Shown here in pieces: positions 15,503-24,351 of a DNA stretch of 64,000 bases. Each line of letters begins with the position of its first letter. Positions within the stretch are counted from its first letter, which is position 1. The notes below the pieces were generated by a model. The model did not search any database. It saw nothing but the letters and a program-made list of their open reading frames with translations, and was not told the DNA's origin. The DNA is taken from contig NZ_SGXJ01000001.1 in the NCBI RefSeq assembly GCF_004216905.1, positions 434,001-498,000 on the forward strand, given 5' to 3'. Both the position numbers and the translations under genes were made by a program. Source of the DNA: Kribbella sp. VKM Ac-2569 (lineage in GTDB: Bacteria; Actinomycetota; Actinomycetes; Propionibacteriales; Kribbellaceae).

Positions 15503-16078
15503 ATGCGGAAACGGACAGCCGGAATCGCCGCGGCGGCGGTCGCCGTCGTGGTGGCAGCGGTCGCGCTGCCGCTCTTCCAGCCGTGGCGGCTCGCCACCGA
15601 CAAGGTCGTCGACGAGGCGTTGCCCGGCGCTGTTCCTATCTCCACGACTTCATCGTCGACGACGCCACCGACAGTTTCCGTCGAGCCGAAACAACCGACG
15701 CCGCAACCGACGCAGCCACCGAGGCCGCAGCCGAAAGTTCTCCTGACCGGGAAGCTGATCACGCATGAACACCGGACGTCCGGCACGGTCGCCGTACTCG
15801 CACTCCCCGACGGCAGCCGGGTCCTCCGGATCGAGAACCTCGACACCTCGGACGGCCCCGACCTCAAGGTCTGGCTCAGCGACGCCCAGGTCACCCCGGG
15901 CCGCGCAGGCTGGCACGTCTTCGACGACGGCCAGTACCGCAGTCTCGGCAGCCTCAAAGGCAACCACGGCAACCAGAACTACGTGGTACCCCACGACCTG
16001 AACCTGGAGAGCTTCCGCAGCGTCGCAATCTGGTGCGACCGCTTCAACGTTTCCTTCGGCGCCGCCACCCTCGCATAA
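15503..16078 (+). CDS. exported DM13-domain protein
   Basis: This 191-aa protein has an N-terminal signal or anchor helix (about 5-26). A Pro/Thr-rich linker (~45-78) follows, then a DM13 domain: GTVAVLALPDGSRVLRIENLDTSDGPDLKVWL and a C-terminal RSVAIWCDRFNVSFGAA with the conserved Cys. DM13 domains are extracellular and proposed to act in redox or electron transfer. The ATG at 15503 is the only start giving the signal sequence; an AAGGGA lies upstream. A long hairpin follows the stop. The LexA box upstream may belong to this gene or to the divergent one. Confidence 0.85.
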   Translation: MRKRTAGIAAAAVAVVVAAVALPLFQPWRLATDKVVDEALPGAVPISTTSSSTTPPTVSVEPKQPTPQPTQPPRPQPKVLLTGKLITHEHRTSGTVAVLALPDGSRVLRIENLDTSDGPDLKVWLSDAQVTPGRAGWHVFDDGQYRSLGSLKGNHGNQNYVVPHDLNLESFRSVAIWCDRFNVSFGAATLA

Positions 16079-16133
16079 GCAGCTCCCCCACCCGGTGCGT
16101 GAGTGTGATCAGCCCACTCCGGGCTCAGACGAC

Positions 16134-16205
16134 GGGTTATCCCCTCGTGTTGTGGGTTCTCTACTGATACATGAGTGGAGAACCCTGCACGCGAGGGGAT
16201 AACCC
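16134..16205. terminator. large nested inverted repeat after the DM13 gene
   Basis: The outer arms GGGTTATCCCCTCG (16134-16147) and CGAGGGGATAACCC (16192-16205) are perfect 14-bp complements. Nested inside are GGGTTCTC (16154-16161) and GAGAACCC (16178-16185), and a small ACT/AGT pair near the apex. The whole 72-nt structure sits between two plus-strand genes and probably terminates DM13 transcription. There is no U-tract. The nested design could also mark a small structured RNA or a mobile-element relic. Confidence 0.65.
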
Positions 16206-16277
16206 CGGCTGTGCTGACAGCGCGTGGGGCGGCCGAGGTCGACGGAGCAACCCAACCCACCCGCGGAGGTGGCGGAA

Positions 16278-16769
16278 GTGCCGCATAAGCTCGCGTCTGT
16301 GAGTAGTCATCCCAATGTGCAGAAGGTGGCGGACGCGCTGGGGGCGGCCGGCGCGACCGGCGAGATCGTGATTCTGGACGAGGCGGTGCCGACCGCGGCG
16401 GCCGCGGCGGCGGAGCTCGGTTGCGAGGTCGGAGCGATCGCGAACAGCTTGATCTTCAACGGCGACGGCGCCCCGGTGCTGATCCTCACCTCGGGTGCGC
16501 ACCGGGTGGACACCGCCAAGGTCGCGGCCGAGCTCGGGATCGCGAAGCTGAAGCGGGCCACGCCGGAGTTCGTCAAGGAGCACACCGGTCAGTCGATCGG
16601 CGGCGTCGCCCCGGTCGGGCACCCCGGCCGCGTCCCGACGTACGTCGACACCGCGCTCGAGCAGTACCCGGTGATCTGGGCCGCCGCGGGCATCCCGCAC
16701 TCGGTGTTCCCGACGACGTACGCCGAACTCCTCGAGCTGACCGACGGCACCCCGATCACCGTCAACTGA
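16278..16769 (+). CDS. YbaK/EbsC-type aminoacyl-tRNA deacylase
   Basis: A 163-aa single-domain YbaK-like protein: a GEIVILDEAVPTAAAAAAELG helix, the ANSLIFNGDGAPVLILTSGAHRVD core with the usual conserved K further on (VKEHTG), and GGVAPVGHPGRVPTYVD. This family hydrolyses mischarged aminoacyl-tRNAs (proline-, cysteine- or alanine-type) in trans. GTG 16278 is preferred because GGAGG lies eight bases upstream; a later GTG in frame (VSSHPNVQ) is possible. The gene is preceded by the nested hairpin, so it is separately transcribed. Exact tRNA specificity cannot be told. Confidence 0.9.
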   Translation: MPHKLASVSSHPNVQKVADALGAAGATGEIVILDEAVPTAAAAAAELGCEVGAIANSLIFNGDGAPVLILTSGAHRVDTAKVAAELGIAKLKRATPEFVKEHTGQSIGGVAPVGHPGRVPTYVDTALEQYPVIWAAAGIPHSVFPTTYAELLELTDGTPITVN

Positions 16770-16772
16770 GCT

Positions 16773-17507
16773 TTATCGACCGAGTACGGCGGGAATCGCG
16801 GTCCGCACGAAGCGCCGGGTCAGGCCGGCGCGGGTGTGCCGCCACCAGGGTCCGGTCCGGGACTCCGGCCCGTAGCGGCGGCGCCTGATGTCCTCGACGA
16901 CGTCCGCGGGCGCCCCGAGACGGGGCAGCACGTCGAAGGCCGCGCGCTTGGTGATCAGGTCGCCGGTGGCGAGCGTGACGTGCGCGCGGGCGATCGTGAG
17001 CAGGCTGAGGTCGACCCAGATGTCGTGGTACCAGGGCTTTCGCTTGCGGGCGACCGGCAACCAGAACTCCCGCAGATCGCGGCGGATGAACGCGAACAGT
17101 TCCTCGTCGGTGGTCGCCGGCAGCAACTGGTCCGGCGCCGGTCCGTAGAGCGTCCGGTTGCCGATGGCAAGCTCTCGGCGGGTCACCGGCGTCACCGGGC
17201 GGTCGAAGTACCGCTCCTGCGCGAACGTCGGGTGCCGCACCGAGGGGTCGGCCAGCTGAGACGTCAGCATGTACGAGCAATGCAGCTTGGCGGCCAACGG
17301 GTCCGCGCGGATCAGCTCCCGATGAAGGTCGGCCACAGCCGGTGAAGGCGGCGCGGAGACGACCGCGACCACGTCCAGGTCGCTGCGCCCCAACTGGTAG
17401 TCCCCCAGTGCCAGTGAGCCGTGCAGCCAGACCGCCTCTACGGCAGCGACTTCACGCAGAGAAGTGACAAAGCCGTCCAGCAACGGCTGGACGGCTTCGT
17501 CGATCAC
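16773..17507 (-). CDS. nucleotidyltransferase-domain protein (aminoglycoside adenylyltransferase-like)
   Basis: The 244-aa protein has the polymerase-beta-type nucleotidyltransferase signature WLHGSLALGDYQLGRSDLDVVAVV (GS with paired Asp). A C-terminal helical domain with WYHDIWVDLSLLTIARA resembles the AadA-type/DUF4111 family. It would transfer a nucleotide to a small molecule or protein; resistance to an aminoglycoside is possible but not supported by context. It converges with the YbaK gene with only three bases between. Its start lies 10 bases from the stop of the amidase gene, so it may be transcribed with it. Confidence 0.82.
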   Translation of the reverse strand: MIDEAVQPLLDGFVTSLREVAAVEAVWLHGSLALGDYQLGRSDLDVVAVVSAPPSPAVADLHRELIRADPLAAKLHCSYMLTSQLADPSVRHPTFAQERYFDRPVTPVTRRELAIGNRTLYGPAPDQLLPATTDEELFAFIRRDLREFWLPVARKRKPWYHDIWVDLSLLTIARAHVTLATGDLITKRAAFDVLPRLGAPADVVEDIRRRRYGPESRTGPWWRHTRAGLTRRFVRTAIPAVLGR

Positions 17508-17517
17508 GGCACACAGA

Positions 17518-19422
17518 CTAGACGGCTGGTCGCACGTCCACGTCGGCGGCCCGTACGTAGGCCATCCGGTGGCCGAACCAGATCTGGTAGTACTTGTCCG
17601 TCCCGAGCACCTGGACGTGATCCGCCGGCGGCTCTCCGGCGAACGTCACCGCGCGGTAGTAGTCGGTCTCGATGTTCAGGTCGCTCACGGGGTAGGCCTG
17701 CCCCGCACCGATCGAGTACTGCAGCGGCGTCACCGTCTGGTAGGGAATCCCTGCCGGGTACGCCGACTGCTCCGGGTACGCACGCCCATACACCGGCACC
17801 GACGTGAGACCGGCCTTCGGCTTCACGACCAGACCCGGCTTGGCGAACGCGTCAGGAGCGGACGCCGGGCTCTTGAACCAGCCCTTCGCACCCAGGTACC
17901 AGACAGCCACCCAGTCGCCCTGCCGCTCGGCCACGACGTACTGTGAACCTGCTGCGGCCCGGGAGCCCATGTCGGAGACCTCAGTGGTGCCGTTCGACCC
18001 GTCCGGGTGCAGACCGAGGTCCTTGACCAGCGGCGCGTTGTCGTCCGGCGCCTGACGCAGGTAGATGAAGTTGGTGCCCTGCGGCTTGCACGGCGTACCG
18101 GGGGTGTCGCAGCTGTTGATGACCTGGACGTTGCCGGCGAAGCCCGGCTTGATCGTGACGATCGACCCGGTGCGCACCGGGAACACGGACTTGCCCCAGA
18201 TCGGCGCGCCCATCAGGTCCATGTAGTGCTCCCAGTCCCAGTAGGGGCCCGGGTCCCAGTGCATGCCGCGGACCGTGGACGGGACGGTACCCGGCACCTG
18301 GTCGTGGCCGAGGATGTGCGCCCGGTCGAGCGGGATGTTGTTCTTGGCGGCCAGGTAGGTCACCAGCTTGGCCGAGTTGCGGTACAGCGACTCGCTGTAC
18401 CAGGTCGCACCCTGGGCTGCGAAGCCCTCGTGCTCGATGCCGATGCTGTGCATGTTCACGTACCAGTTGCCGGCGTGCCAGGCGACGTCCTTGGCCTTCA
18501 CGTGCTGCCAGACGTGGCCGTCCGACGACCGCATCGTGTACTGCCAGCTCACGTACGTCGGGTCCTGCACCAGGTTCAGCACGCCCTGCCAGGTGCCCTC
18601 GGTGTCGTGGATGATGATGTAGTCGATCTTGCCGGTCTTCGGCCGGTCGGCGAGGTCGTGGTTGCCGTAGTCGCCGTCACCGAACTCCGAGTACGGCGCG
18701 GGCAGCCACTCGCAGCCGAGCGACGGCGGGCACTCCACGTCGGAGGTGGACGGCTGCACACCGGCCGGCAGCGACAGCTTGCTGATCTGCGACTTGTCCG
18801 GTGTCACGGCGAGCGCCGGCATCACGATCTGCTGGCCCGTGTTCGTCGTACGGGCCGCGCCCTTGGCCATGATCGAGTAGACGTCGTCGGCGAATCCGCC
18901 CGCGCCGACCTTGTCCGGAGCCTCGGCGTACGACGCCACTGCGCCGTACCACTCGGCCGGAGAGGTGTTCGCGCCGACCGGCAGGCCGAGCGACTTCTGG
19001 TACGACGCCAGCACCGCGGCGCCGCCGCTGATGTTGGCGGTCACGTCGGTGCGCAGCGCGCTCTGCTCGAGGCCGGTCAGCTCCGACGCCTTCTGCAGCG
19101 TCTGCAGCGACTCGGCCGTGGCGACCTTCTGCTTGCCGGACAGGTCCTCGACCTCCGAGTCCCCCAGCGAGGTGAGGTGCATCGGGCCGTAGCCACCTGT
19201 GGTGCTCGGCGTGCCGGCGTGGTCGTCCCAGCGGGACTCGGCGTACGAGACGGCGAGCAGGACCGACTCCGGTACGCCGTACTTCGCGGCGGCCTGACTG
19301 AACGCCGACGCCGCATCGGGCGGTGCGGCCGCGGCTGGTGGACCTCCCAACGACACGCCGACCAGGGCGGCCGGCAGCGCTACCGCAGCGAGTGCGGCAA
19401 GAATCTTCGGACGACGCAGCAT
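17518..19422 (-). CDS. secreted N-acetylmuramoyl-L-alanine amidase with lysozyme-like N-terminal domain
   Basis: A 634-aa exported cell-wall hydrolase. A signal peptide (about 1-33, ending AAAA) is followed by a lytic-transglycosylase-like domain with LLAVSYAESRWDDH (Glu62). A PGRP/amidase_2 domain follows at ~265-395: IIIHDTEG (His272), GIEHEGF, AHILGHDQVPG and HWDPGPYWDW, supplying the zinc ligands. The C-terminal ~190 residues look like SH3-type wall-binding repeats. Amidase_2 enzymes cut the MurNAc-L-Ala bond; the N-terminal domain would cut or bind glycan. AGGAG precedes the ATG. Carrying two putative hydrolase domains in one chain is noteworthy. Confidence 0.92.
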   Translation of the reverse strand: MLRRPKILAALAAVALPAALVGVSLGGPPAAAAPPDAASAFSQAAAKYGVPESVLLAVSYAESRWDDHAGTPSTTGGYGPMHLTSLGDSEVEDLSGKQKVATAESLQTLQKASELTGLEQSALRTDVTANISGGAAVLASYQKSLGLPVGANTSPAEWYGAVASYAEAPDKVGAGGFADDVYSIMAKGAARTTNTGQQIVMPALAVTPDKSQISKLSLPAGVQPSTSDVECPPSLGCEWLPAPYSEFGDGDYGNHDLADRPKTGKIDYIIIHDTEGTWQGVLNLVQDPTYVSWQYTMRSSDGHVWQHVKAKDVAWHAGNWYVNMHSIGIEHEGFAAQGATWYSESLYRNSAKLVTYLAAKNNIPLDRAHILGHDQVPGTVPSTVRGMHWDPGPYWDWEHYMDLMGAPIWGKSVFPVRTGSIVTIKPGFAGNVQVINSCDTPGTPCKPQGTNFIYLRQAPDDNAPLVKDLGLHPDGSNGTTEVSDMGSRAAAGSQYVVAERQGDWVAVWYLGAKGWFKSPASAPDAFAKPGLVVKPKAGLTSVPVYGRAYPEQSAYPAGIPYQTVTPLQYSIGAGQAYPVSDLNIETDYYRAVTFAGEPPADHVQVLGTDKYYQIWFGHRMAYVRAADVDVRPAV

Positions 19423-19584
19423 GATTGTTCTCCTGAACCCGTAGGGCGGGGGCCGGTCACACAGACTGGCAGCCTAGTCACTGTGGGTCGGGGCGACGCG
19501 GATGTCAACGGTTAACCAAAACTCACGTCGTCGAGTTCGATACTGACGAAATCATGCCGGTGCCGAGGGTTACGGAGTAGCACG

Positions 19585-20196
19585 ATGGAAGCGCTGCCGT
19601 TGGCAGTCACGACAGGCTGGGCCAGTGGGGTGAACGCCTATGCCTGCGTGCTGATTCTCGGTCTGCTCGGCCGGTTCGCCGGTGCCGACGACGTACCGCA
19701 CTCGCTGACCACGACCCCGGTCCTGATCGTCGCGGGTGTCCTGTTCGCGGTCGAGTTCGTCGCCGACAAGATCCCGTACGTCGACTCCGCGTGGGACGCG
19801 ATCTCGACCGTCGTCCGGCCGGTGATCGGCGCGGTCCTCGCCGCGCTGATGTCCGGTCAGGCGAGCACGCTGCAGCAGGCCCTGATCGCGACCGCCGGCG
19901 GCCTGGTGGCGCTGCTCTCGCATGCGGTGAAGTCGAGTCTGCGGCTCGCGATCAACACCTCCCCCGAGCCGGTCACCAACATCGCCGCGTCGTCCGGTGA
20001 GGACGTCGCGGTCGCCGGTGTGATGTCGTTGGCCGCCTTCCACCCGGAGATCGCGCTCGTCATCGCCGGCGTGCTGCTGCTCCTCGGACTGATCGGGGTG
20101 TACTTCGCGTTCAGGTTCATCCGGCGCGGGTATGTCAGGTTCAAGGCATGGCGCGAGAAACGTAGTACCCCTGCAACTGGGAGCAGTGCTGCCTGA
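19585..20196 (+). CDS. DUF4126 membrane protein
   Basis: This 203-aa multi-helix integral membrane protein has about four to five hydrophobic stretches. It includes the DUF4126 hallmark GWASGVNAYACVLILGLLGR near the N-terminus and FAVEFVADKIPYVDSAWD. A short basic C-terminus follows. Members occur widely in actinobacteria; function is unknown. ACGGAG lies before the ATG. Its stop overlaps the next ATG by one base (TGATG), so it is translationally coupled to the FAD oxidoreductase. This suggests a membrane lipid or isoprenoid connection (inference). Confidence 0.87.
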   Translation: MEALPLAVTTGWASGVNAYACVLILGLLGRFAGADDVPHSLTTTPVLIVAGVLFAVEFVADKIPYVDSAWDAISTVVRPVIGAVLAALMSGQASTLQQALIATAGGLVALLSHAVKSSLRLAINTSPEPVTNIAASSGEDVAVAGVMSLAAFHPEIALVIAGVLLLLGLIGVYFAFRFIRRGYVRFKAWREKRSTPATGSSAA

Positions 20197-21503
20197 TGGC
20201 GAACGTGATTGTCGTGGGGGCCGGTCTGGCCGGTCTCGCGAGTGCTGTGCGGCTGGCCAAGCTCGGCCACCAGGTGACCATCTGCGAACGCAACGAGCAC
20301 CTGGGTGGCGCTCTCGGCCGCGTTGAGGCGGACGGGTTCACCTGGGACGCCGGAGCCGCCAGTACGACGCTGCCGGCCGCGCTGCGCGACCTCTTCCGCA
20401 AGAGCGGCCGTCCGATCGAGAGCCTGGTGCAGCTGGACCCAGTGTCCGAGCCACGTCGCCACATGTTCGTTGACGGCTCCGTACTCGACCTGCCCGTCAG
20501 CGATCGCGGTGCCCAAGAAGAAGCGTGGACCGACCTGGCAGGTGCACCTGTGGCCGCGCTGTGGACCGCACTGGTCGACGCGTACGGCGACACGTGGCAG
20601 ATCCTCCGCAAGACCTCACTGGAGCCACCGCTCGAGGACAAGCTGCCGATGAAGACCATCCGCGCACTCAAGCCCTGGCAGTCGCTGGAGAAGGTCGCAC
20701 AGCGCGAGCTGACCGACGACCGCTCCCGTGCGGTACTACGGCACTTCGCAGCCCAAGGCGGATCGGACGCCAGCCTCACACCGGGGTACGTCGGCGTCTG
20801 GTCCTACCTGGAGCGCACTTTCGGCCGCTGGACGATCGCAGGTGGTTTCGGCGCACTGGCCGACGCCCTGGTACAGCGCGCCAGCGAGCGGAAGATCACT
20901 GTGCGCACCAGCGCCGAGGTGGTCGCCGTCTCGACGTCAGGTGGTGCAGTGACCGGTGTACGGCTCGCTGACGGTGAGGAGCTGCGCGCAGACATCGTCG
21001 TGAGCGACGTCGACCCACGGATCCTCTACGAGTTGTTCGTCGACGATCCGGTCGCCAAGAAGACCCGCAAGCGGATCCTGTCCACACACCAGGCGCAGGC
21101 GGCGTACGTCGTACATCTCGGTCTGAAGGACCCGGTGCCGCAGCTGCCGTTCGAGACCGTGCTGCACGGGACACCGACCGTAGTCGTCCGCACAGGTGGT
21201 ACAGCACCCGCCGGGCACCAGGCCTGGTCCGTGCTGGTCCACGGCTACCCCACTGACGACGTACTGGATCTCTTGGTCGCCCGTGGGCTGCCTGTCCGGG
21301 AGAACGTGGTGTCGCGGCAGACGTCGCCGTCCTGGTGGGCCGGCGTGGCCTGGGAGGGCTACAAGACCGCCCGCCGCCGGGCCACGAACGTGTCACCGGT
21401 GAAGGGCCTGTACTGCGTCGGCGCGGGCGCGCACCCGGGCTCTGGTGTGCCCGCCACCACACTCGGCGCGGCCATCGTGGCGGACGCCATCGGGAAGGCC
21501 TGA
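20196..21503 (+). CDS. phytoene desaturase-like FAD-dependent oxidoreductase
   Basis: The 435-aa protein begins with an ADP-binding motif VVGAGLAGLASAVRLAKLG followed by an FAD-binding ICERNEHLGG. It ends with the family's C-terminal FAD-contact segment GLYCVGAGAHPGSGVPATT. This is the architecture of CrtI-like and related NAD(P)/FAD oxidoreductases (the 'NAD(P)/FAD-dependent oxidoreductase' group); true carotenoid desaturation is not shown because no other crt genes are present. It is coupled to DUF4126 by a one-base overlap. Cytoplasmic face of the membrane is the likely site. Confidence 0.87.
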   Translation: MANVIVVGAGLAGLASAVRLAKLGHQVTICERNEHLGGALGRVEADGFTWDAGAASTTLPAALRDLFRKSGRPIESLVQLDPVSEPRRHMFVDGSVLDLPVSDRGAQEEAWTDLAGAPVAALWTALVDAYGDTWQILRKTSLEPPLEDKLPMKTIRALKPWQSLEKVAQRELTDDRSRAVLRHFAAQGGSDASLTPGYVGVWSYLERTFGRWTIAGGFGALADALVQRASERKITVRTSAEVVAVSTSGGAVTGVRLADGEELRADIVVSDVDPRILYELFVDDPVAKKTRKRILSTHQAQAAYVVHLGLKDPVPQLPFETVLHGTPTVVVRTGGTAPAGHQAWSVLVHGYPTDDVLDLLVARGLPVRENVVSRQTSPSWWAGVAWEGYKTARRRATNVSPVKGLYCVGAGAHPGSGVPATTLGAAIVADAIGKA

Positions 21504-21594
21504 GACCCCTGTGGGGTTGGACAGGGAAGCCAACTAAGATTGGTTGTTCCTGTGTTCTGAGTCGGGGCGGGTCCCGGCCGTAGAGAGGACCTCG

Positions 21595-23820
21595 GTGGAT
21601 CAAACCCCCACATCGGCCGATCACCACAACCATGACGTCCCTGACGGCGTGGAGCGGGCTGAGCTGGCGGCGGAGCAACAGCATGTCGACCGGGTGTACG
21701 GACGGGTCGAGGAGGCCGCGCGGTCGGCGTCCCGGATCGCGGTCGACGGCCACCAGCGCGGCCAGGCGCAGAACGTCGGGCGTGTCCGCGACGAGGAGCA
21801 GACCGGTCTGTACGAGCGCGACGTGCTCGTGTTCGCCGCCGCGCGCCGGATCGCCGAGCTGGACGCCGAGCACGAGGGCCTGGTGTTCGGCCGGCTCGAC
21901 TCGGACCACGGCGACGACGAGCCGGCTGCCACGACCTCGGCCGAGCTCGACAAGCTGTACGTCGGGCGCATCGGCGTTCGTGACGCGGAGTACGAACCGT
22001 TGGTGATCGACTGGCGCGCGCCCGCTGCCGAACCGTTCTACCGCGCCACCGCGACGGACCGGCAGAAGGTCGTCCGCCGCCGCGTGCTGCGGAACAAGGG
22101 TGCGCGGATCGTCGGTCTCGAGGACGACCTGCTGGCGCCGGAGCGGGCACCGGAGGACCTGCCCGTGATGGGCGAGGGCGCGCTGATGGCGTCGCTGTCG
22201 CGGGCCCGTGGGCACACGATGCGCGACATCGTCGCCACCATCCAGGCCGAGCAGGACGAGGCGATCCGGGCACCAGCCCGCGGCGTCACCGTCATCGGTG
22301 GCGGACCGGGCACCGGCAAGACGGTGGTCGCTCTGCACCGTGCGGCGTACCTGCTGTACAGCGACCGCCGGCGCTTCGAGCGTGGCGGCGTACTGGTCGT
22401 CGGACCGTCGGCCGCGTTCATGGCCTACATCGAGAGGGTGCTGCCCAGCCTCGGTGAGAACACGGTCTCGCTGCGCGCTGTCGGCGAGCTGGTCGACGGA
22501 GTGAAGGCCACTGCGGTCGACAACGCCGCAGCAGCCGCCATCAAGGGCTCGCTGCGGATGCGTGCGGTGCTGTCACGCGCCGCCCGCGACCGGGTGCCGA
22601 ACGCGCCGACGAACCTGCGGGTGTTCCTCGGCGGCGCCACCGTCGAGCTGGACGCCAACCAGCTCGACAACGTACGGCGGAACGCGCTGCGCCGCACGCC
22701 CCGCAACCGAGCCGCCGCTGAGGCGCGGAAGGGCCTGATCGCCGCGCTGTGGCAGCGGTTCCCGGAGGACCTGCGCAACGGGCCTCTCGGCGACCGCGAG
22801 GCGTTCGGCGACCGCGTCGCCGACACTCCGGCGTTCCGCACGTTCTTCAGCCAGTGGTGGCCGGTGGTGACCCCAGAAGGGGTACTGCGGTGGCTCGGTG
22901 ACCCGCGCCGCCTCCAGCGATGGGCCCGCAACGACCTGACCCCCGCTGAGATCGACGCACTCGCTACGGCGATCCGTACGACCGACGAGTTCACCATTGC
23001 CGACGTCGCGTTGCTGGACGAGCTGAGCGGGTTCCTGGGACGTCCTCCGATCGTGGAGAACACCGACGAGGAGTTCGACTGGCTCGAAGGGCTCTCGGAC
23101 GGCGTCAACGAAGTACTGACCAGCTCCGAGCGCCGGGCCCGGGCCGCGGCTGCACGGGAGGCGGAGGAGCCGGAGGAGTACGCGCACGTGCTGGTGGACG
23201 AGGCACAGGACCTCTCCCCCATGCAGTGGCGGATGGTGACTCGGCGCGGACCGCAGGCCAGCTGGACGATCGTCGGCGACCCGGCGCAGAGCTCCTGGCC
23301 CGACCCGGACGAAGCTCGGGCCGCGATGGACTCGATGCTGTCGCATCTGCAGCGGCACGCGTTCCGGCTGTCCACCAACTACCGGAACTCGGCCGAGATC
23401 TACTCGTTCGCCGGTGAGGTGATCCGGCAGTCCATCCCGGACGCGGACCTGCCGAACGCGGTCCGCAGTACCGGAGTGGAGCCGGAGCACCGGGTCTTCG
23501 ACGCCGGCAAGGTCCCCGCGGCCGCCGGCGACGCGGCCGTGGAGCTGCTGCAGCTGGTCGAGGGCACCGTCGGCGTCATCGTGCCGCCGGCGCTCCGCCC
23601 GGTCGTGGACCCGGTCCTCGCCGAGCTGAACGACCCACGGGTCGTCGCGGTCAGCCCACTCGACTCCAAGGGCCTCGAGTACGACGCAGTGGTCGTCGTC
23701 GAACCGGACCGGATCGTCAGCGACACGCTGGGCGGCGTACGAGCTCTCTACGTGGTCCTCACCCGCGCCACCCAGCGCCTGATCACCGTCAACAGCACCA
23801 CCCGCTGGCTGCCCTCTTAG
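21595..23820 (+). CDS. HelD-like UvrD/Rep-family ATPase (RNA polymerase recycling factor)
   Basis: This 741-aa superfamily-1 ATPase has an N-terminal coiled arm (~20-50), then LYVGRIGVRD and DWRAPAAEPFY, HelD hallmarks. Walker A is GGGPGTGKTVVALHRAA (~236-252), Walker B VLVDEAQDLSPMQWRM, and a C-terminal motif near DSKGLEYDAVVVV. HelD proteins bind stalled or inactive RNA polymerase and release it from nucleic acid; some (HelR) protect against rifamycins. GTG 21595 is preferred, with AGAGGA just upstream; an earlier in-frame start at 21544 would add 17 residues. The actinobacterial HelD subclass is inferred from length and motifs. Confidence 0.9.
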   Translation: MDQTPTSADHHNHDVPDGVERAELAAEQQHVDRVYGRVEEAARSASRIAVDGHQRGQAQNVGRVRDEEQTGLYERDVLVFAAARRIAELDAEHEGLVFGRLDSDHGDDEPAATTSAELDKLYVGRIGVRDAEYEPLVIDWRAPAAEPFYRATATDRQKVVRRRVLRNKGARIVGLEDDLLAPERAPEDLPVMGEGALMASLSRARGHTMRDIVATIQAEQDEAIRAPARGVTVIGGGPGTGKTVVALHRAAYLLYSDRRRFERGGVLVVGPSAAFMAYIERVLPSLGENTVSLRAVGELVDGVKATAVDNAAAAAIKGSLRMRAVLSRAARDRVPNAPTNLRVFLGGATVELDANQLDNVRRNALRRTPRNRAAAEARKGLIAALWQRFPEDLRNGPLGDREAFGDRVADTPAFRTFFSQWWPVVTPEGVLRWLGDPRRLQRWARNDLTPAEIDALATAIRTTDEFTIADVALLDELSGFLGRPPIVENTDEEFDWLEGLSDGVNEVLTSSERRARAAAAREAEEPEEYAHVLVDEAQDLSPMQWRMVTRRGPQASWTIVGDPAQSSWPDPDEARAAMDSMLSHLQRHAFRLSTNYRNSAEIYSFAGEVIRQSIPDADLPNAVRSTGVEPEHRVFDAGKVPAAAGDAAVELLQLVEGTVGVIVPPALRPVVDPVLAELNDPRVVAVSPLDSKGLEYDAVVVVEPDRIVSDTLGGVRALYVVLTRATQRLITVNSTTRWLPS

Positions 23821-24347
23821 GCACGCGGTGCGACGTACGACACGAGGTCGGCGTCGTTCGCCGAGAGGTCGGCCCAGCGGGTGGTGAGGTGCAGGATCGC
23901 GAGGCCCGTGGTCGGGTACTTCTGGGTGAGCTCGACGCGCTCTGGGCTGGTGCCGTCCAGGGCGAGCTCGTCGGCGAGCCACGGGATGCCCGGCGCGTGG
24001 CCGACGACGATCACCGTGCGGGCTTCGGCCGGGGTTTCGTGGATGGCGTCCAGGATGCCGTCGGTGTCGCCGTTGTAGATGCGCTTGTCGTACCAGACGT
24101 CCTTGGCGCCGACGCCGGCCTCGGCGACGTACTTCCAGGTCTCGCGGGTGCGCTTCGACGGCGAGCACAGGACCAGGTCCGCTTCGATGCCTTGGGCAAC
24201 GAGGTACCGGCCGGCGGCGCTCGCGTCGGCGCGGCCGCGGTCGGCCAGCGGTCGTTCGAGATCCGGCAGCGTCTCCGGCGGCACCGCCTTGGCGTGCCGG
24301 AGCAGGACGAGAGTGCGGTCGATCAACAGGTCCGACGGGTCAGCCAT
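23817..24347 (-). CDS. SixA-type histidine phosphatase
   Basis: A 176-aa protein with the RHG-like catalytic motif LVLLRHAK at residues 13-20 (R17-H18). A second HAPGI motif (VVVGHAPGIPWLADEL) supplies the other catalytic His. The small single-domain layout resembles SixA phosphohistidine phosphatases, which dephosphorylate phosphohistidine proteins; small-molecule substrates are also possible. The 3' end overlaps the HelD stop by four bases on the opposite strand. It is immediately downstream of metF in the same direction with four bases between, so the two may be co-transcribed. Confidence 0.87.
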   Translation of the reverse strand: MADPSDLLIDRTLVLLRHAKAVPPETLPDLERPLADRGRADASAAGRYLVAQGIEADLVLCSPSKRTRETWKYVAEAGVGAKDVWYDKRIYNGDTDGILDAIHETPAEARTVIVVGHAPGIPWLADELALDGTSPERVELTQKYPTTGLAILHLTTRWADLSANDADLVSYVAPRA

Positions 24348-24351
24348 TGCG

